In this document: in pieces, positions 55,733 through 64,000 of the stretch | How the letters are laid out: each line of letters begins with the position of its first letter | Position numbering within the stretch: position 1 is the stretch's first letter | Assembly (NCBI RefSeq): GCF_900607235.1 | Contig: NZ_LR027850.1 | Location: forward strand, 1-64,000 | DNA length: 64,000 nt | Source: Olivibacter jilunii | Lineage (GTDB): Bacteria > Bacteroidota > Bacteroidia > Sphingobacteriales > Sphingobacteriaceae | Reading direction: 5' to 3' | Translations under genes and position numbers: made by a program | The notes under the pieces: generated by a model | What the model was told of the DNA's origin: nothing | What the model saw: only the letters and a program-made list of their open reading frames with translations | Database searches by the model: none

Positions 55733-57418
55733 TTAATATCCCGGATTTTGGGTTAAATTATTGTTTCCGGAAATAGCCTGTGTGGGTACCGGGAACCGTT
55801 TCAGGTGATCAGATTGCGAGGCTTGATGATCCCACCAGTTTTCGGTGGTGAACATATTCCAACGGATCAGATCTGTACGTCTGCGACCTTCGCCCAGAAA
55901 CTCGATACTCCACTCATCTAAAAAGCGGTATTTATCGAAATTATCGACACGTACCGGATTGGGATCCACCCCGTTCTCGAAGTTGCGCCTCCGTACGGTA
56001 TTGATGAGTTCGGCAGCACCGGCCAGATCTCCGCTGCGCCATTTGCATTCGGCCAGTATATAATACACTTCGGTCAGTCGCAAAACCGGATTATCCGCTC
56101 CCCAACGCAAGGTGTTTTCGGCTAAAGTGGGAATGGGCACTTTTACTAATCGAATACCGGTATTCTCCTCGCCCTCCGACATTTTAGAAGGAAGCTGAGA
56201 AATACCGCTGTACTTTTTGCCTGGACCAACCTCGCTGAAACGCCCCACTTGGTCGCGTAGCACCAGTGCTTTATCTTTATACTCCTGGGTACCGACAATT
56301 ACACCGCCATCAGGTTTCAGTTGCGGCCCGTTCAGAAACATTCCTTCGTAATTGCCGCTCCCTAAGTAATGGTAGGGTCTTTTGCGAAGATCAGCTGCAT
56401 CAAATTTTTCAAATGGTGAACCCAGTTTCCACTCATTTTTATATAAGCTGGAATCGGGGCGCCGGGACGGGCTTAAATGCGTGCCGTTGTCGGCCCCCAT
56501 ATCCTGATCAAAATATTGTCGGCTGTTATAATGATAGAAATTGCCGTAAAACCAATCGTACTGTAGCTTGTTGAACTCGGAAGGGATGGACCAGATGATT
56601 TCAGGCGATTCATTGTTTTTAAAGCTGTGTGGGCCATACCAGGTCGGATCGAGCTGGTAAGAGCCGTATTGACCATCGATAATAGCCTGTGCTAGTTGCT
56701 GGGCTTCGGCGTACATAGGTTTACCAATGTAGGCCTCGGCGTTAAAATAGAGTTGGGTTAGCATCATGGCTGCGGCCGCTTGCTTCAACTCACCTGCTTC
56801 CTTCTGTCCGGCTTCCTTCTTGGGCAAAGTCTCCATAGCCGTTTTTAATAATTGTTCAATGTGATTGAAGACCTCCTGATCGGTATTGCGCGGTAAACTC
56901 TCTCCTTCCAGGTTATTGAAGATAGGCATTCCTCCAAAATAGTCTAGGCCGCGTAAGTAGAAATAGGCAATCAGCGTATTAAGCTGGTTTACGTGGGATG
57001 TCTGATCTTCCGGTGTCAAAGCAAATTTGGTATAGTCCAACTTCTCCAAATCGCTGCGTGCATCCAACGCCAAGGCGATGCCCATCAATGTACCACGCCA
57101 GGTTCCCCAGATCCATCCTTCATCAGGCGTCCACGTGTGGTAATGAAAACGTTCATTCGTACCGCCATTGTACCAGTGGGGTCCTTTCGTTGTAATGGCA
57201 AAATTGTCAGCTGTTTGTTCCTGTAACTGCCAGCGGTCTTCACCCATATACCAGCGGGCGTGGGTAAACGGACGGTTGAGGGCGGCCAGAATGTCCTTTT
57301 CACTCTTGAAAAAGGTTTCAGGAGTGACCTGGCTATAAAATTCCTGATCGAGCTTGGTGCAACTGCCTAGCAGTACCAACAGCGATAATAAGGTATATGT
57401 GAAAAGCTTGTTCATCAT
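55733..57418 (-). CDS. SusD/RagB-type surface lipoprotein
   Basis: 561 residues, the longest SusD here. Lipid cysteine C20 (LLGSCTKL). SusD-like N-terminus (FFKSEKDILAALNRPFTHAR), TPR segments, and C-terminal LDEWSIEFLGEGRRRTDLIRWN, then FPVPTQAISGNNNLTQNPGY. Partner of the SusC 15 bases upstream. Confidence 0.94.
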   Translation of the reverse strand: MMNKLFTYTLLSLLVLLGSCTKLDQEFYSQVTPETFFKSEKDILAALNRPFTHARWYMGEDRWQLQEQTADNFAITTKGPHWYNGGTNERFHYHTWTPDEGWIWGTWRGTLMGIALALDARSDLEKLDYTKFALTPEDQTSHVNQLNTLIAYFYLRGLDYFGGMPIFNNLEGESLPRNTDQEVFNHIEQLLKTAMETLPKKEAGQKEAGELKQAAAAMMLTQLYFNAEAYIGKPMYAEAQQLAQAIIDGQYGSYQLDPTWYGPHSFKNNESPEIIWSIPSEFNKLQYDWFYGNFYHYNSRQYFDQDMGADNGTHLSPSRRPDSSLYKNEWKLGSPFEKFDAADLRKRPYHYLGSGNYEGMFLNGPQLKPDGGVIVGTQEYKDKALVLRDQVGRFSEVGPGKKYSGISQLPSKMSEGEENTGIRLVKVPIPTLAENTLRWGADNPVLRLTEVYYILAECKWRSGDLAGAAELINTVRRRNFENGVDPNPVRVDNFDKYRFLDEWSIEFLGEGRRRTDLIRWNMFTTENWWDHQASQSDHLKRFPVPTQAISGNNNLTQNPGY

Positions 57419-57433
57419 TGCATTTGTTAAAGG

Positions 57434-60400
57434 TTAAAAACTCGCCTGTAAACCGAACATAAAGGTGCGCGTGCGTGGGTACACATCGAGCTCCTCAAAT
57501 CCGGGTGCTAAGCCGTTGATATTGATTTCGGGATCAAGACCGCTGTATTTGGTGAAAACGAAGAGATCTCGTCCGGTTGCATACACACGGATATTTTTAA
57601 ATGGGCCGATCCATTTTTTATTAAAAGTATAACCCAAACTAATGGCATCTACCTTTAGGAAGTTTCCGTTTTCGAGCCAGTAATCGCTCAATTGTTTTTC
57701 ACCTTTTACATTGGCAAGTTCATCATAAGCGCTTTTCAATACATTCCTACCGGTCACATTAGCTATGCCATAGTACATTTTGGTCATGTTAAACACATCA
57801 TAGCCTAACCAACTGCGGAGATAGATGCTGGCGTCCCAATTTTTATAGGATATGGCATGATTCCAAGATAACTGTAATTTCGGGATACCATTGCCGATGA
57901 AGCGTTTATCATCGAGTTTTTTATCACTTGCCGGAATGACTTCGTTGTTTTTGTTATATAACAGCCATTGACCATCGTCGGTGAAGCCTGCAAATTGCCA
58001 GATATAGAATTGGCCAATCGCTTCACCGGGATAAAGGCGTACTGCAGTACCCGGAGATCCAGGTGCGGGGAAGTTTTTATCGTCCATAAAGGTCTGGCTG
58101 CCCCAGAGTGTGCGCAAGTTACTTTTATTATGAGAGGCCACAAGGGAAGTAGTGTAAGTCCAATCGTTCTTGTTTACTACATTGTAATTTAATTCAAACT
58201 CGAAACCTTGGTTTTCCATGCTGCCCACGTTCATGGTTGTTTTATCATGGATGGCGGGCGGTTGTGATACACTGATTTCATAAATCAGATTGTCTATAAC
58301 CCGCTTATAGTAGTCGAACCGACCACTTAATTTATTATTCAGAATGGTGAAATCCATTCCGACATTATATTCTTTTTTGATTTCCCAACGGATATTCGGG
58401 TTTTGGTTGTGTTTAACACCAAAAGTACGGTTCCAGTTTCCGGCGAACGGCCACCAGGTGTCGGCCGAATACATCCGGGTTGATACCTCGGCACCGAAAC
58501 CTTCGTTGCCGGTTTCACCGTAACCAGCGCGGATCTTGATGTCGTCAATAAAAGAAAGCTTACGCATGAAAGGTTCCTCGCTGAGTCGCCAACCTGCCGA
58601 TACACCGGGGAAGGTGCCCCAGCGATTTCCGGGAGCGAATTTGGAAGAGCCCTCGTGACGGAGATTGGCTGTGATGATATAACGATCTTTGAACGAATAA
58701 TTAACGCGTCCGAAGAAAGCGGCCAGTTTAACCCATGGGTCCTTCCAAGAGCCTAAACCCGCACGGCCATCAGCCAGCCAGGTACCTGAACCCATATCGT
58801 GTTCTTCCAGCCCATCAACCGGAAAGTTGGAGTTTTCCGCCCAGAACCCCTGTCCGTTGAAGTCCTGATAACTGTAACCGGCTACCGCGGTGATCTGATG
58901 GTTTTCGAAACGCTTGCTATAGTTTACTGTCCACTCGACTATACGGTCTTGCCAACGTTTGTATTCTTGTTTGGCATAGCCATCCACATTTTGTTCACGC
59001 GAGACACGGTGCTGCGCCGAACGGAAGAAGCTGGGATGTTCGCTGTTGTTTTTGATACCCACCATAGCGGTTGTATAAAGGTCTTCCGTCAGGTTTACTT
59101 TTAAGGTGGCATTGGCCAGTAGGTAGCGATATTGATTTTGTTTTTTACGTAACATCACTTCTGCCAAGGGATTCCAGGTATTATAGCCTCCGGTTAAGAC
59201 ATTATAGCCAGAGGGATCCGATGGGTCGTATGGTGAGATAGTGGGGTCTAAGCCAATGGCGATATTATAGAGGCTGTTGTTTTCATCACGGAAGTTGCCT
59301 GGCGCACTGTTCCCGGGGAAATCGGCATCTACTTGATTGTAACTGGCATTGGTGCTCAATTCCGCACGTCCATCGAAGAATTTGAAATTGGTATTGACCC
59401 TTCCACCAATTTCCCCGCGTTGCGAACCAATTGATATACCTTTGGCGTCGCGTTTGAAAAAGGTGGTGTATACATTGGCGTTTTCGGAACCACCACTTAC
59501 ATTTACCACTTGGCGGTGACTGAAGGGATTTTTATTTGTGATGACGTCATACCAGTCGGTACGAGCGCCATTGTCTTCTCCAAGGCCATGGGCAAGGTAT
59601 TCTTCTGCTGAAAGGACATCGGGTCGTTTACGAACACTTTCAATAAAATACTCCGATGTAAAGTTAACGGTTGCCTTACCGGGTTGTGGTCGCTTGGTAG
59701 TAACCAAAATCACGCCACCGGAGGCTCGTGTACCGTAGATTGCAGCAGCCGATGCATCTCGAAGTACGTTAATGGATTCAATATCTTCTTTGGCAACGGA
59801 ATTGATATCGCCCCCGGGAACACCGTCAATAACGACTAAAGGTCCTTGTGAGGCCTTGACCGAATTGACACCACGGAGCTGAATGGAAACGCTGGCGTTC
59901 GGATCAGAGCCATTATTGGAAGCGATGTTTAGACCTGGAACCTTTCCCTGAATGGCCAGTAGTGGCGATACCGTACCGGCAACCAAATCACGCTGCTTTA
60001 AGTTGGATACTGCGCTGGTAAGCTCACGTTTATCCAACGAGCCATAACCAACCACCACCACTTCTTCCAAGTTGTTTGCATCTTCTTGTAATTGAATGTT
60101 TAGATTTTGCTGATCGGTAACAGCAACTTCTTTGGTAATGTAACCAAGCGATGAAATAACGAGGGTTACCGGTACCTGGGGTAAGGCGAGCTCAAAGAGC
60201 CCATCTTGATTGGTTGATGTACCTCCCTGCATGCCTTTAATTTTAATACTGGCACCGATCAGTGGCATTGTTCCGTTTACATTCGTGATCTTTCCACGGA
60301 TCGTCCGCTGCTGAAGCGATGTTTCATAAGCTGACCGAATAACCGGTCGGGCAGCTGCATAAAGGCTTTCCCTAGCCACTGCGCAGCTGAGAATGGGAAT

Positions 60401-60436
60401 GCTGCATAGCGCAATCCATTTGCTGTGTTTTGTCAT
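57434..60436 (-). CDS. SusC-type TonB-dependent transporter
   Basis: 1000 residues. Hydrophobic signal near the N-terminus (IALCSIPILSCAVA), then a short spacer, carboxypeptidase-regulatory-like domain ~48-125 (TIRGKITNVNGTMPLIGASI), contact box EEVVVVGYGSLDKRE, plug with INVLRDASAAAIYGTRASGGVILVTTKR, barrel to MFGLQASF. No STN. Probably expressed with the SusD gene and perhaps with the sialidase-like genes further upstream, though a terminator intervenes. Confidence 0.95.
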   Translation of the reverse strand: MTKHSKWIALCSIPILSCAVARESLYAAARPVIRSAYETSLQQRTIRGKITNVNGTMPLIGASIKIKGMQGGTSTNQDGLFELALPQVPVTLVISSLGYITKEVAVTDQQNLNIQLQEDANNLEEVVVVGYGSLDKRELTSAVSNLKQRDLVAGTVSPLLAIQGKVPGLNIASNNGSDPNASVSIQLRGVNSVKASQGPLVVIDGVPGGDINSVAKEDIESINVLRDASAAAIYGTRASGGVILVTTKRPQPGKATVNFTSEYFIESVRKRPDVLSAEEYLAHGLGEDNGARTDWYDVITNKNPFSHRQVVNVSGGSENANVYTTFFKRDAKGISIGSQRGEIGGRVNTNFKFFDGRAELSTNASYNQVDADFPGNSAPGNFRDENNSLYNIAIGLDPTISPYDPSDPSGYNVLTGGYNTWNPLAEVMLRKKQNQYRYLLANATLKVNLTEDLYTTAMVGIKNNSEHPSFFRSAQHRVSREQNVDGYAKQEYKRWQDRIVEWTVNYSKRFENHQITAVAGYSYQDFNGQGFWAENSNFPVDGLEEHDMGSGTWLADGRAGLGSWKDPWVKLAAFFGRVNYSFKDRYIITANLRHEGSSKFAPGNRWGTFPGVSAGWRLSEEPFMRKLSFIDDIKIRAGYGETGNEGFGAEVSTRMYSADTWWPFAGNWNRTFGVKHNQNPNIRWEIKKEYNVGMDFTILNNKLSGRFDYYKRVIDNLIYEISVSQPPAIHDKTTMNVGSMENQGFEFELNYNVVNKNDWTYTTSLVASHNKSNLRTLWGSQTFMDDKNFPAPGSPGTAVRLYPGEAIGQFYIWQFAGFTDDGQWLLYNKNNEVIPASDKKLDDKRFIGNGIPKLQLSWNHAISYKNWDASIYLRSWLGYDVFNMTKMYYGIANVTGRNVLKSAYDELANVKGEKQLSDYWLENGNFLKVDAISLGYTFNKKWIGPFKNIRVYATGRDLFVFTKYSGLDPEININGLAPGFEELDVYPRTRTFMFGLQASF

Positions 60437-60819
60437 AAATTTAAGATTTGTTTTGTGTTTATAATGATGTTTAACTAATGGGCACCAAGTTGTTATTCTT
60501 CGTAATATGCAATAGAAAATGCTTGAAATCGGTTAAAGGGTCGGTTACAAATGAGGTAATTCGTCGGTTTTTCATTTCGTTCTAAAAAGCTTGGTTAGCT
60601 AGCTTACATATGTTGATTCGCTACGAATAGTTTCTTTTTGTTCCTAATTCGATTTAGCAAATGTTTTGCAATATTACGAATTATTTCTTTTTGCCGAGGA
60701 TAAGGTGTGCCTCTAATCAAATTCCCATATCATTTTTACATTAGCGATCAGTATGAGAAGAGGTTAGGACCTTATGTATATCGATTGGTTAATGCCTCCG
60801 GATCCGCTGCCTTAAAATG

Positions 60820-60856
60820 AAAAACGCCCAGCTTTTGGGGATGCTTGGACGTTTTT
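60820..60856 (-). terminator. Terminator downstream of the propeller/toroid gene
   Basis: AAAACGCCCAGC pairs with GCTTGGACGTTTT with minor mismatches around a G-rich loop; T-run on the minus strand. Confidence 0.65.
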
Positions 60857-60993
60857 CTATTTTTAATCAACCTAAACCTTACTAATAACTAATCAAAGCT
60901 TGTGCCAAAAGAAGAATCGCTTTTGTAACAGATTTGTAGCAATCTGCTGTCGGCGATCAGCCATCGGCAGTCAGCTTTGGTTTATGTTAGTCT

Positions 60994-61010
60994 ACTTGCC
61001 AGTAGGCAGG
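60994..61010. repeat. CTGCC/GGCAG element, copy 4
   Basis: ACTTGCCAGTAGGCAGG; a shorter relative of the copies at 10635, 18545 and 19785. Confidence 0.45.
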
Positions 61011-61027
61011 TGTCACTGTCACTGCTA

Positions 61028-63256
61028 CTACTTCACTACTTCCAAATACCGTCCGAGCCAGTACGGGAGTAACCAAATATCACCCGCACTAAACTCTTCC
61101 GTTCCGTTGCTATCTTCATCCAAAATAAAGGTTGTTCGATTATGTCGGTGGACGGGGCGCTCTTTGGGCGAAAGAACGGCATCCGTGCTTTGATTCATAA
61201 AATTCTCCTCCAAGTGCCTGATATCTTTTCGGACACTGTTCGTCACTTGCCAGTTGATCAGATCCAAGGGGAATTCGCGCAAAAACCATAGGGATGCATC
61301 CCTGTCAAAGTTCTTTTCGCCAACCATAGCAGCGAAGAAATTCCACAGCGCATCTTTTTCCGGTCGTTCGAATTCCCAGTGATCCAGAATTGCTTTTCGA
61401 AAATTATTCTTTAATGTATCATTTAAGGCATAGCGATACAAGCCCCAATAGCCTAAAAAATACATCTCATCGTCGGAGTGATTCCACCTTTCAGAAAGCA
61501 TCTTGCTATAATCATCAGCTTTTTCATCGGCTTGTCCAATACCTTTCATCGGCCGCATCAGGTTTTCATAGTATCCGTGCCTGTCCATTAATTCCCACGC
61601 CTTATCTCGGTATTTTTCTTTTTTAGTGAAGTAATAGGCTGATTGTAACATGGATATGATGTTGGACGAGTTTAATTTTCGATCGCCTATGTTTGTCGGA
61701 AATTGATTGACATAAGCGGGGTTCCACTTCCCCCACAACGTCGGCTTTCCGTCATGGTCGACAAGATAAAGATCGTTAGCCACAATATGCGACATCAGGG
61801 AATCCATCAGTGTAACGGCTTTTTCTTTCACCCAAGGGTCGTTTACCACCTCGGCCAGCACCGAAAAAACAAAAAGATGACCAATTGCCTCATCACTACT
61901 GGTAGTGGATTTCCAGCTCCACCGACCATCAGGCGCATCCAACCAAACCTTGCTATCGGCAAGATCTGTCTTGTGACCGATTCGTTCGAATGATCGTGAT
62001 GGAAAGCCTTTTAAAGGATTCACGCTATAAAGGCGCTCCATGGCCAATAAAGATTCGCGGCAATTCAGCAAGGCATCGGAATCTTTGGTCGTAGCGTAAC
62101 GGAAGGCCTCCGCTGCCAGATACATAGACGTCCATAAACCGTCATTATCAGAATCGGACAAAATGCCTGTTCGTAAATTTCCTTCCTTCAAGCCTTTCAG
62201 TGTTGCATTCAAACCGTATCGAATATGCCGCTCGCGCACTTGTTTGTCATAATAGGCGGCTTTCTCTTCCAAGCTCATTGCTTTATGGTGCAAGCGGGCC
62301 AAACCTTTGTTCGTAGCTATTAACACCGTTGATTCCGGCCCTTTGGCAAGCGAATATACCGTGTCGCCGGGCAACCAGCGGCCACTTTGATAATAATCAA
62401 AAGCCCCATTCTCCTGTTGCCTAAAGGCCCCGTGCATCGATCCAAACCAAAGCGTTCCATCGACATACTGAACTGTGTTCACCGGTTGCGCCGGCAGCCG
62501 ATCATCCCAGTTGCGTTGCTGTATCATCCTCACTTGTCCATCCGTTGACTTTTCTATACTGAATAGGCTATACCGATCTGATTTGGCAAGGACCAGTAGT
62601 TTTCCGGTTTCATTAAGCGTAAAGCAGCTAAAATCACTCCCCCGATAAACGGTGTGTACCTGCTTGTTTTGTAAACTATAATTATATAGGGCCTGATTAC
62701 TGAGCATCCAAAAAAGCTGATTTCGCGTGTCATAGTGTACGGCTTTAATTTTATCATCTACGCGAGCATTTGCGAGCACTTTTCCATCCATCGCATAACA
62801 TCTGATCTGTTGCCCATCGGTCAGAAAAACGTTTCCCGTTTCGTCCATTTCCAAAAATTTTGCCTTTGGCAAGTGATGTTTAAATAAACAGGTTCCTGCC
62901 CAGGCATTGCTATAAACCAGTTGGTTGGTCAGGTACACAAAATTGTTTTGATATAGGATGATATCTCTAAAAGTTTCCAAGGAGTCGTAACGATACGTGA
63001 TGTCGGCCGATAGCCTGCCTGGAAAGAGCAATTTGCCATCAAAAGGTTTTAATAAACGACCTGCCTGCAAAAATTGAATCCGCCCATTTCGATCACTCAA
63101 AACTTTCGCATTATTCGTTTTTCGATCATGGGTGTAATATTTTATGGCATATTCCTGTTTGAACCGATCCTGGGCAATAGCCGTTCGCCATCCAAAAGGT
63201 TGAAGAGCCAAACATAGAAGCAACACTTGGTAAATCTTCTTTTTATTTAATATCAT
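61028..63256 (-). CDS. Secreted propeller plus alpha-toroid protein, unassigned
   Basis: 742 residues with a signal peptide (LLCLALQPFGWRTAIAQ). The first ~300 residues show repeated beta-blade text (NVFLTDGQQIRCYAMDG, LWFGSMHGAFRQ, TVLIATNKGLARL), like a propeller. From ~340 on, the sequence is helical with paired motifs of six-hairpin glycosidase or epimerase toroids (SDSDNDGLWTSMYLAAEAFRYA, SSDEAIGHLFVFSVLAEVV, EMYFLGYWGLYRYALND). I do not recognise a family. It overlaps the 3' end of the sialidase-like gene by 14 bases, so it is coupled to it and likely acts on the same glycan. Confidence 0.75.
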   Translation of the reverse strand: MILNKKKIYQVLLLCLALQPFGWRTAIAQDRFKQEYAIKYYTHDRKTNNAKVLSDRNGRIQFLQAGRLLKPFDGKLLFPGRLSADITYRYDSLETFRDIILYQNNFVYLTNQLVYSNAWAGTCLFKHHLPKAKFLEMDETGNVFLTDGQQIRCYAMDGKVLANARVDDKIKAVHYDTRNQLFWMLSNQALYNYSLQNKQVHTVYRGSDFSCFTLNETGKLLVLAKSDRYSLFSIEKSTDGQVRMIQQRNWDDRLPAQPVNTVQYVDGTLWFGSMHGAFRQQENGAFDYYQSGRWLPGDTVYSLAKGPESTVLIATNKGLARLHHKAMSLEEKAAYYDKQVRERHIRYGLNATLKGLKEGNLRTGILSDSDNDGLWTSMYLAAEAFRYATTKDSDALLNCRESLLAMERLYSVNPLKGFPSRSFERIGHKTDLADSKVWLDAPDGRWSWKSTTSSDEAIGHLFVFSVLAEVVNDPWVKEKAVTLMDSLMSHIVANDLYLVDHDGKPTLWGKWNPAYVNQFPTNIGDRKLNSSNIISMLQSAYYFTKKEKYRDKAWELMDRHGYYENLMRPMKGIGQADEKADDYSKMLSERWNHSDDEMYFLGYWGLYRYALNDTLKNNFRKAILDHWEFERPEKDALWNFFAAMVGEKNFDRDASLWFLREFPLDLINWQVTNSVRKDIRHLEENFMNQSTDAVLSPKERPVHRHNRTTFILDEDSNGTEEFSAGDIWLLPYWLGRYLEVVK

Positions 63257-64000
63257 CGGGAGAAATTTTTAAATACTTTATTGATTTTTTATCGCTTGTC
63301 ACATGGTAAGAATAGCTGAGGTGGATAAAGCCATCGGTCGATTGGACGATTGACGGGTAAGAACAGGAAAGTTTTTTCTTGTCGTCTGCTTCAAGCGGGG
63401 TGCTGAGTTTCCAGGAAGTGCCTTCGTCCTCGGATAAATACAAACTGAGTTGATAGCGTCCATCATCCACATCGTTACCTACCAATAGCCACCGCCCATC
63501 GAGCAAGCGAATGACCTCCACACTGGCGGTATTGGGAATCTCCGTTTTTCTTGCTACCGTCCATGTTTCACCGCCATCCATCGAGATGCTTTGTTGAATT
63601 CGTGCGGGTGCATCCCCGCTGTCGCGCATATAAGCTATAATATCGCCCTGTTTCCGTCTTATTAATGCGGGTTGGATGTTTCCCCGGCCCGCGATAGGTT
63701 TACTTGGTCGCCAACTTTTTCCATCGTCTTCGGATATGGCGATGAGAGAGCAGTTAAAGCCATCGGAATATAAAGGCAACAATATTTTATGGTCGGCCAA
63801 TAGCAGGGGTTTAATGCGTGTCATCCAACCGAAGCTACGTTTGGCGGGATCTTGTGCATTGGTTACGATCATTTCATCATAACGTGGTGCGTAGGCTGCC
63901 CAGCCATGTTGTTGATCGGACAACATCGATAACTTCTCCTTAAGTTCCTGCACAAAACTGCTATCGGGTTTTAAGAGTATATTGTCCTGCCAGCCCCAGT
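63243..64000 (-). CDS. Sialidase-like BNR-repeat protein, truncated by window edge
   Basis: The frame is open to the last base of the window, so only the C-terminal ~252 residues are present. Three Asp-box-type motifs are visible, SEDDGKSW, SMDGGETW and SEDEGTSW, in the spacing of a sialidase propeller, plus LYSDGFNCSLIAIS and GNIQPALIRRKQGDIIAYMRDSG. The GTG at 63951 is only an internal codon; the real start lies outside. It could be an exo-alpha-sialidase or another propeller glycosidase. It is translationally coupled to the following propeller/toroid gene. Confidence 0.8.
   Translation of the reverse strand, partial: WGWQDNILLKPDSSFVQELKEKLSMLSDQQHGWAAYAPRYDEMIVTNAQDPAKRSFGWMTRIKPLLLADHKILLPLYSDGFNCSLIAISEDDGKSWRPSKPIAGRGNIQPALIRRKQGDIIAYMRDSGDAPARIQQSISMDGGETWTVARKTEIPNTASVEVIRLLDGRWLLVGNDVDDGRYQLSLYLSEDEGTSWKLSTPLEADDKKKLSCSYPSIVQSTDGFIHLSYSYHVTSDKKSIKYLKISPDDIK

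Larger units (their letters stand above)
60437..61027. other. Gene-free stretch with promoter, terminator and repeat
   Basis: 591 bases. The first ~330 are A/T-rich and should contain the susC promoter, but no full consensus is seen. A hairpin lies at 60820-60856. 60940-61027 is repeat text (CTGTCGGCGATCAGCCATCG, the CTGCC/GGCAG element at 60994). No gene. Confidence 0.5.

Overview
The window looks like chromosomal DNA of a Bacteroidota member, most likely family Sphingobacteriaceae (Pedobacter/Sphingobacterium/Olivibacter-like). The reasons are five SusC/SusD pairs, FecR-type anti-sigma factors with ECF sigma factors, a hybrid two-component regulator (HTCS), DUF6266 and NAGPA-family proteins, -7 boxes of the Bacteroidetes form TAnnTTTG, and little dependence on Shine-Dalgarno sites. 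The genus is an inference. I found no tRNA, rRNA or CRISPR array.

Layout. (1) 102-9140 (+) is an operon of two 'VGIGT' tail-fibre-like / RHS gene pairs. The second RHS protein ends in a variable tip, followed by an overlapping small lipoprotein that could be its immunity partner. The second pair is strikingly GC-rich up to the RHS core and then drops back to AT-rich at the tip. (2) 9320-10450 has an XRE-type regulator divergent from a strong promoter that reads into about 670 bases with no convincing gene but much RNA secondary-structure potential. (3) 10519-16730 (+) is TlpA-SusC-SusD; the TlpA reading frame carries intergenic-type repeats near its 5' end. (4) 16765-19473 (-) has a small secreted or anchored protein, an AraC regulator and a PIN toxin-antitoxin pair flanked by 200-bp direct repeats. 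(5) 20306-23710 (+) has a 43-residue peptide, a lysophospholipid-acyltransferase-like protein, a LytS kinase, a LytTR regulator and an excisionase-like HTH protein. This is the most novel-looking cluster. (6) 24164-25336 (+) has DUF6266 and a small hydrophobic protein. (7) 25932-32903 (+) is sigma-FecR-SusC-SusD.

(8) 32970-45038 has a lipoprotein (-), then an HTCS and the SusC-SusD-DUF4832 operon it probably controls through a 21-bp-spaced direct repeat. (9) 45277-53928 (-) is sigma, [MITE], NAGPA-type phosphodiester glycosidase, FecR, SusC, SusD and a second NAGPA-type protein. (10) 54244-55095 (+) is a TupA-like ATP-grasp gene. (11) 55733-64000 (-) has a sialidase-like gene cut by the window edge, a propeller/toroid protein, and a SusC-SusD pair.

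How it works together: most of the window encodes outer-membrane glycan (or peptide) capture systems with three kinds of control. These are sigma/anti-sigma transduction (the only two SusC proteins with an STN domain sit exactly in the two sigma/FecR loci), HTCS control, and no local regulator. Between them lie accessory islands (RHS, toxin-antitoxin, peptide cluster) whose intergenic DNA is full of short word-like dispersed repeats.
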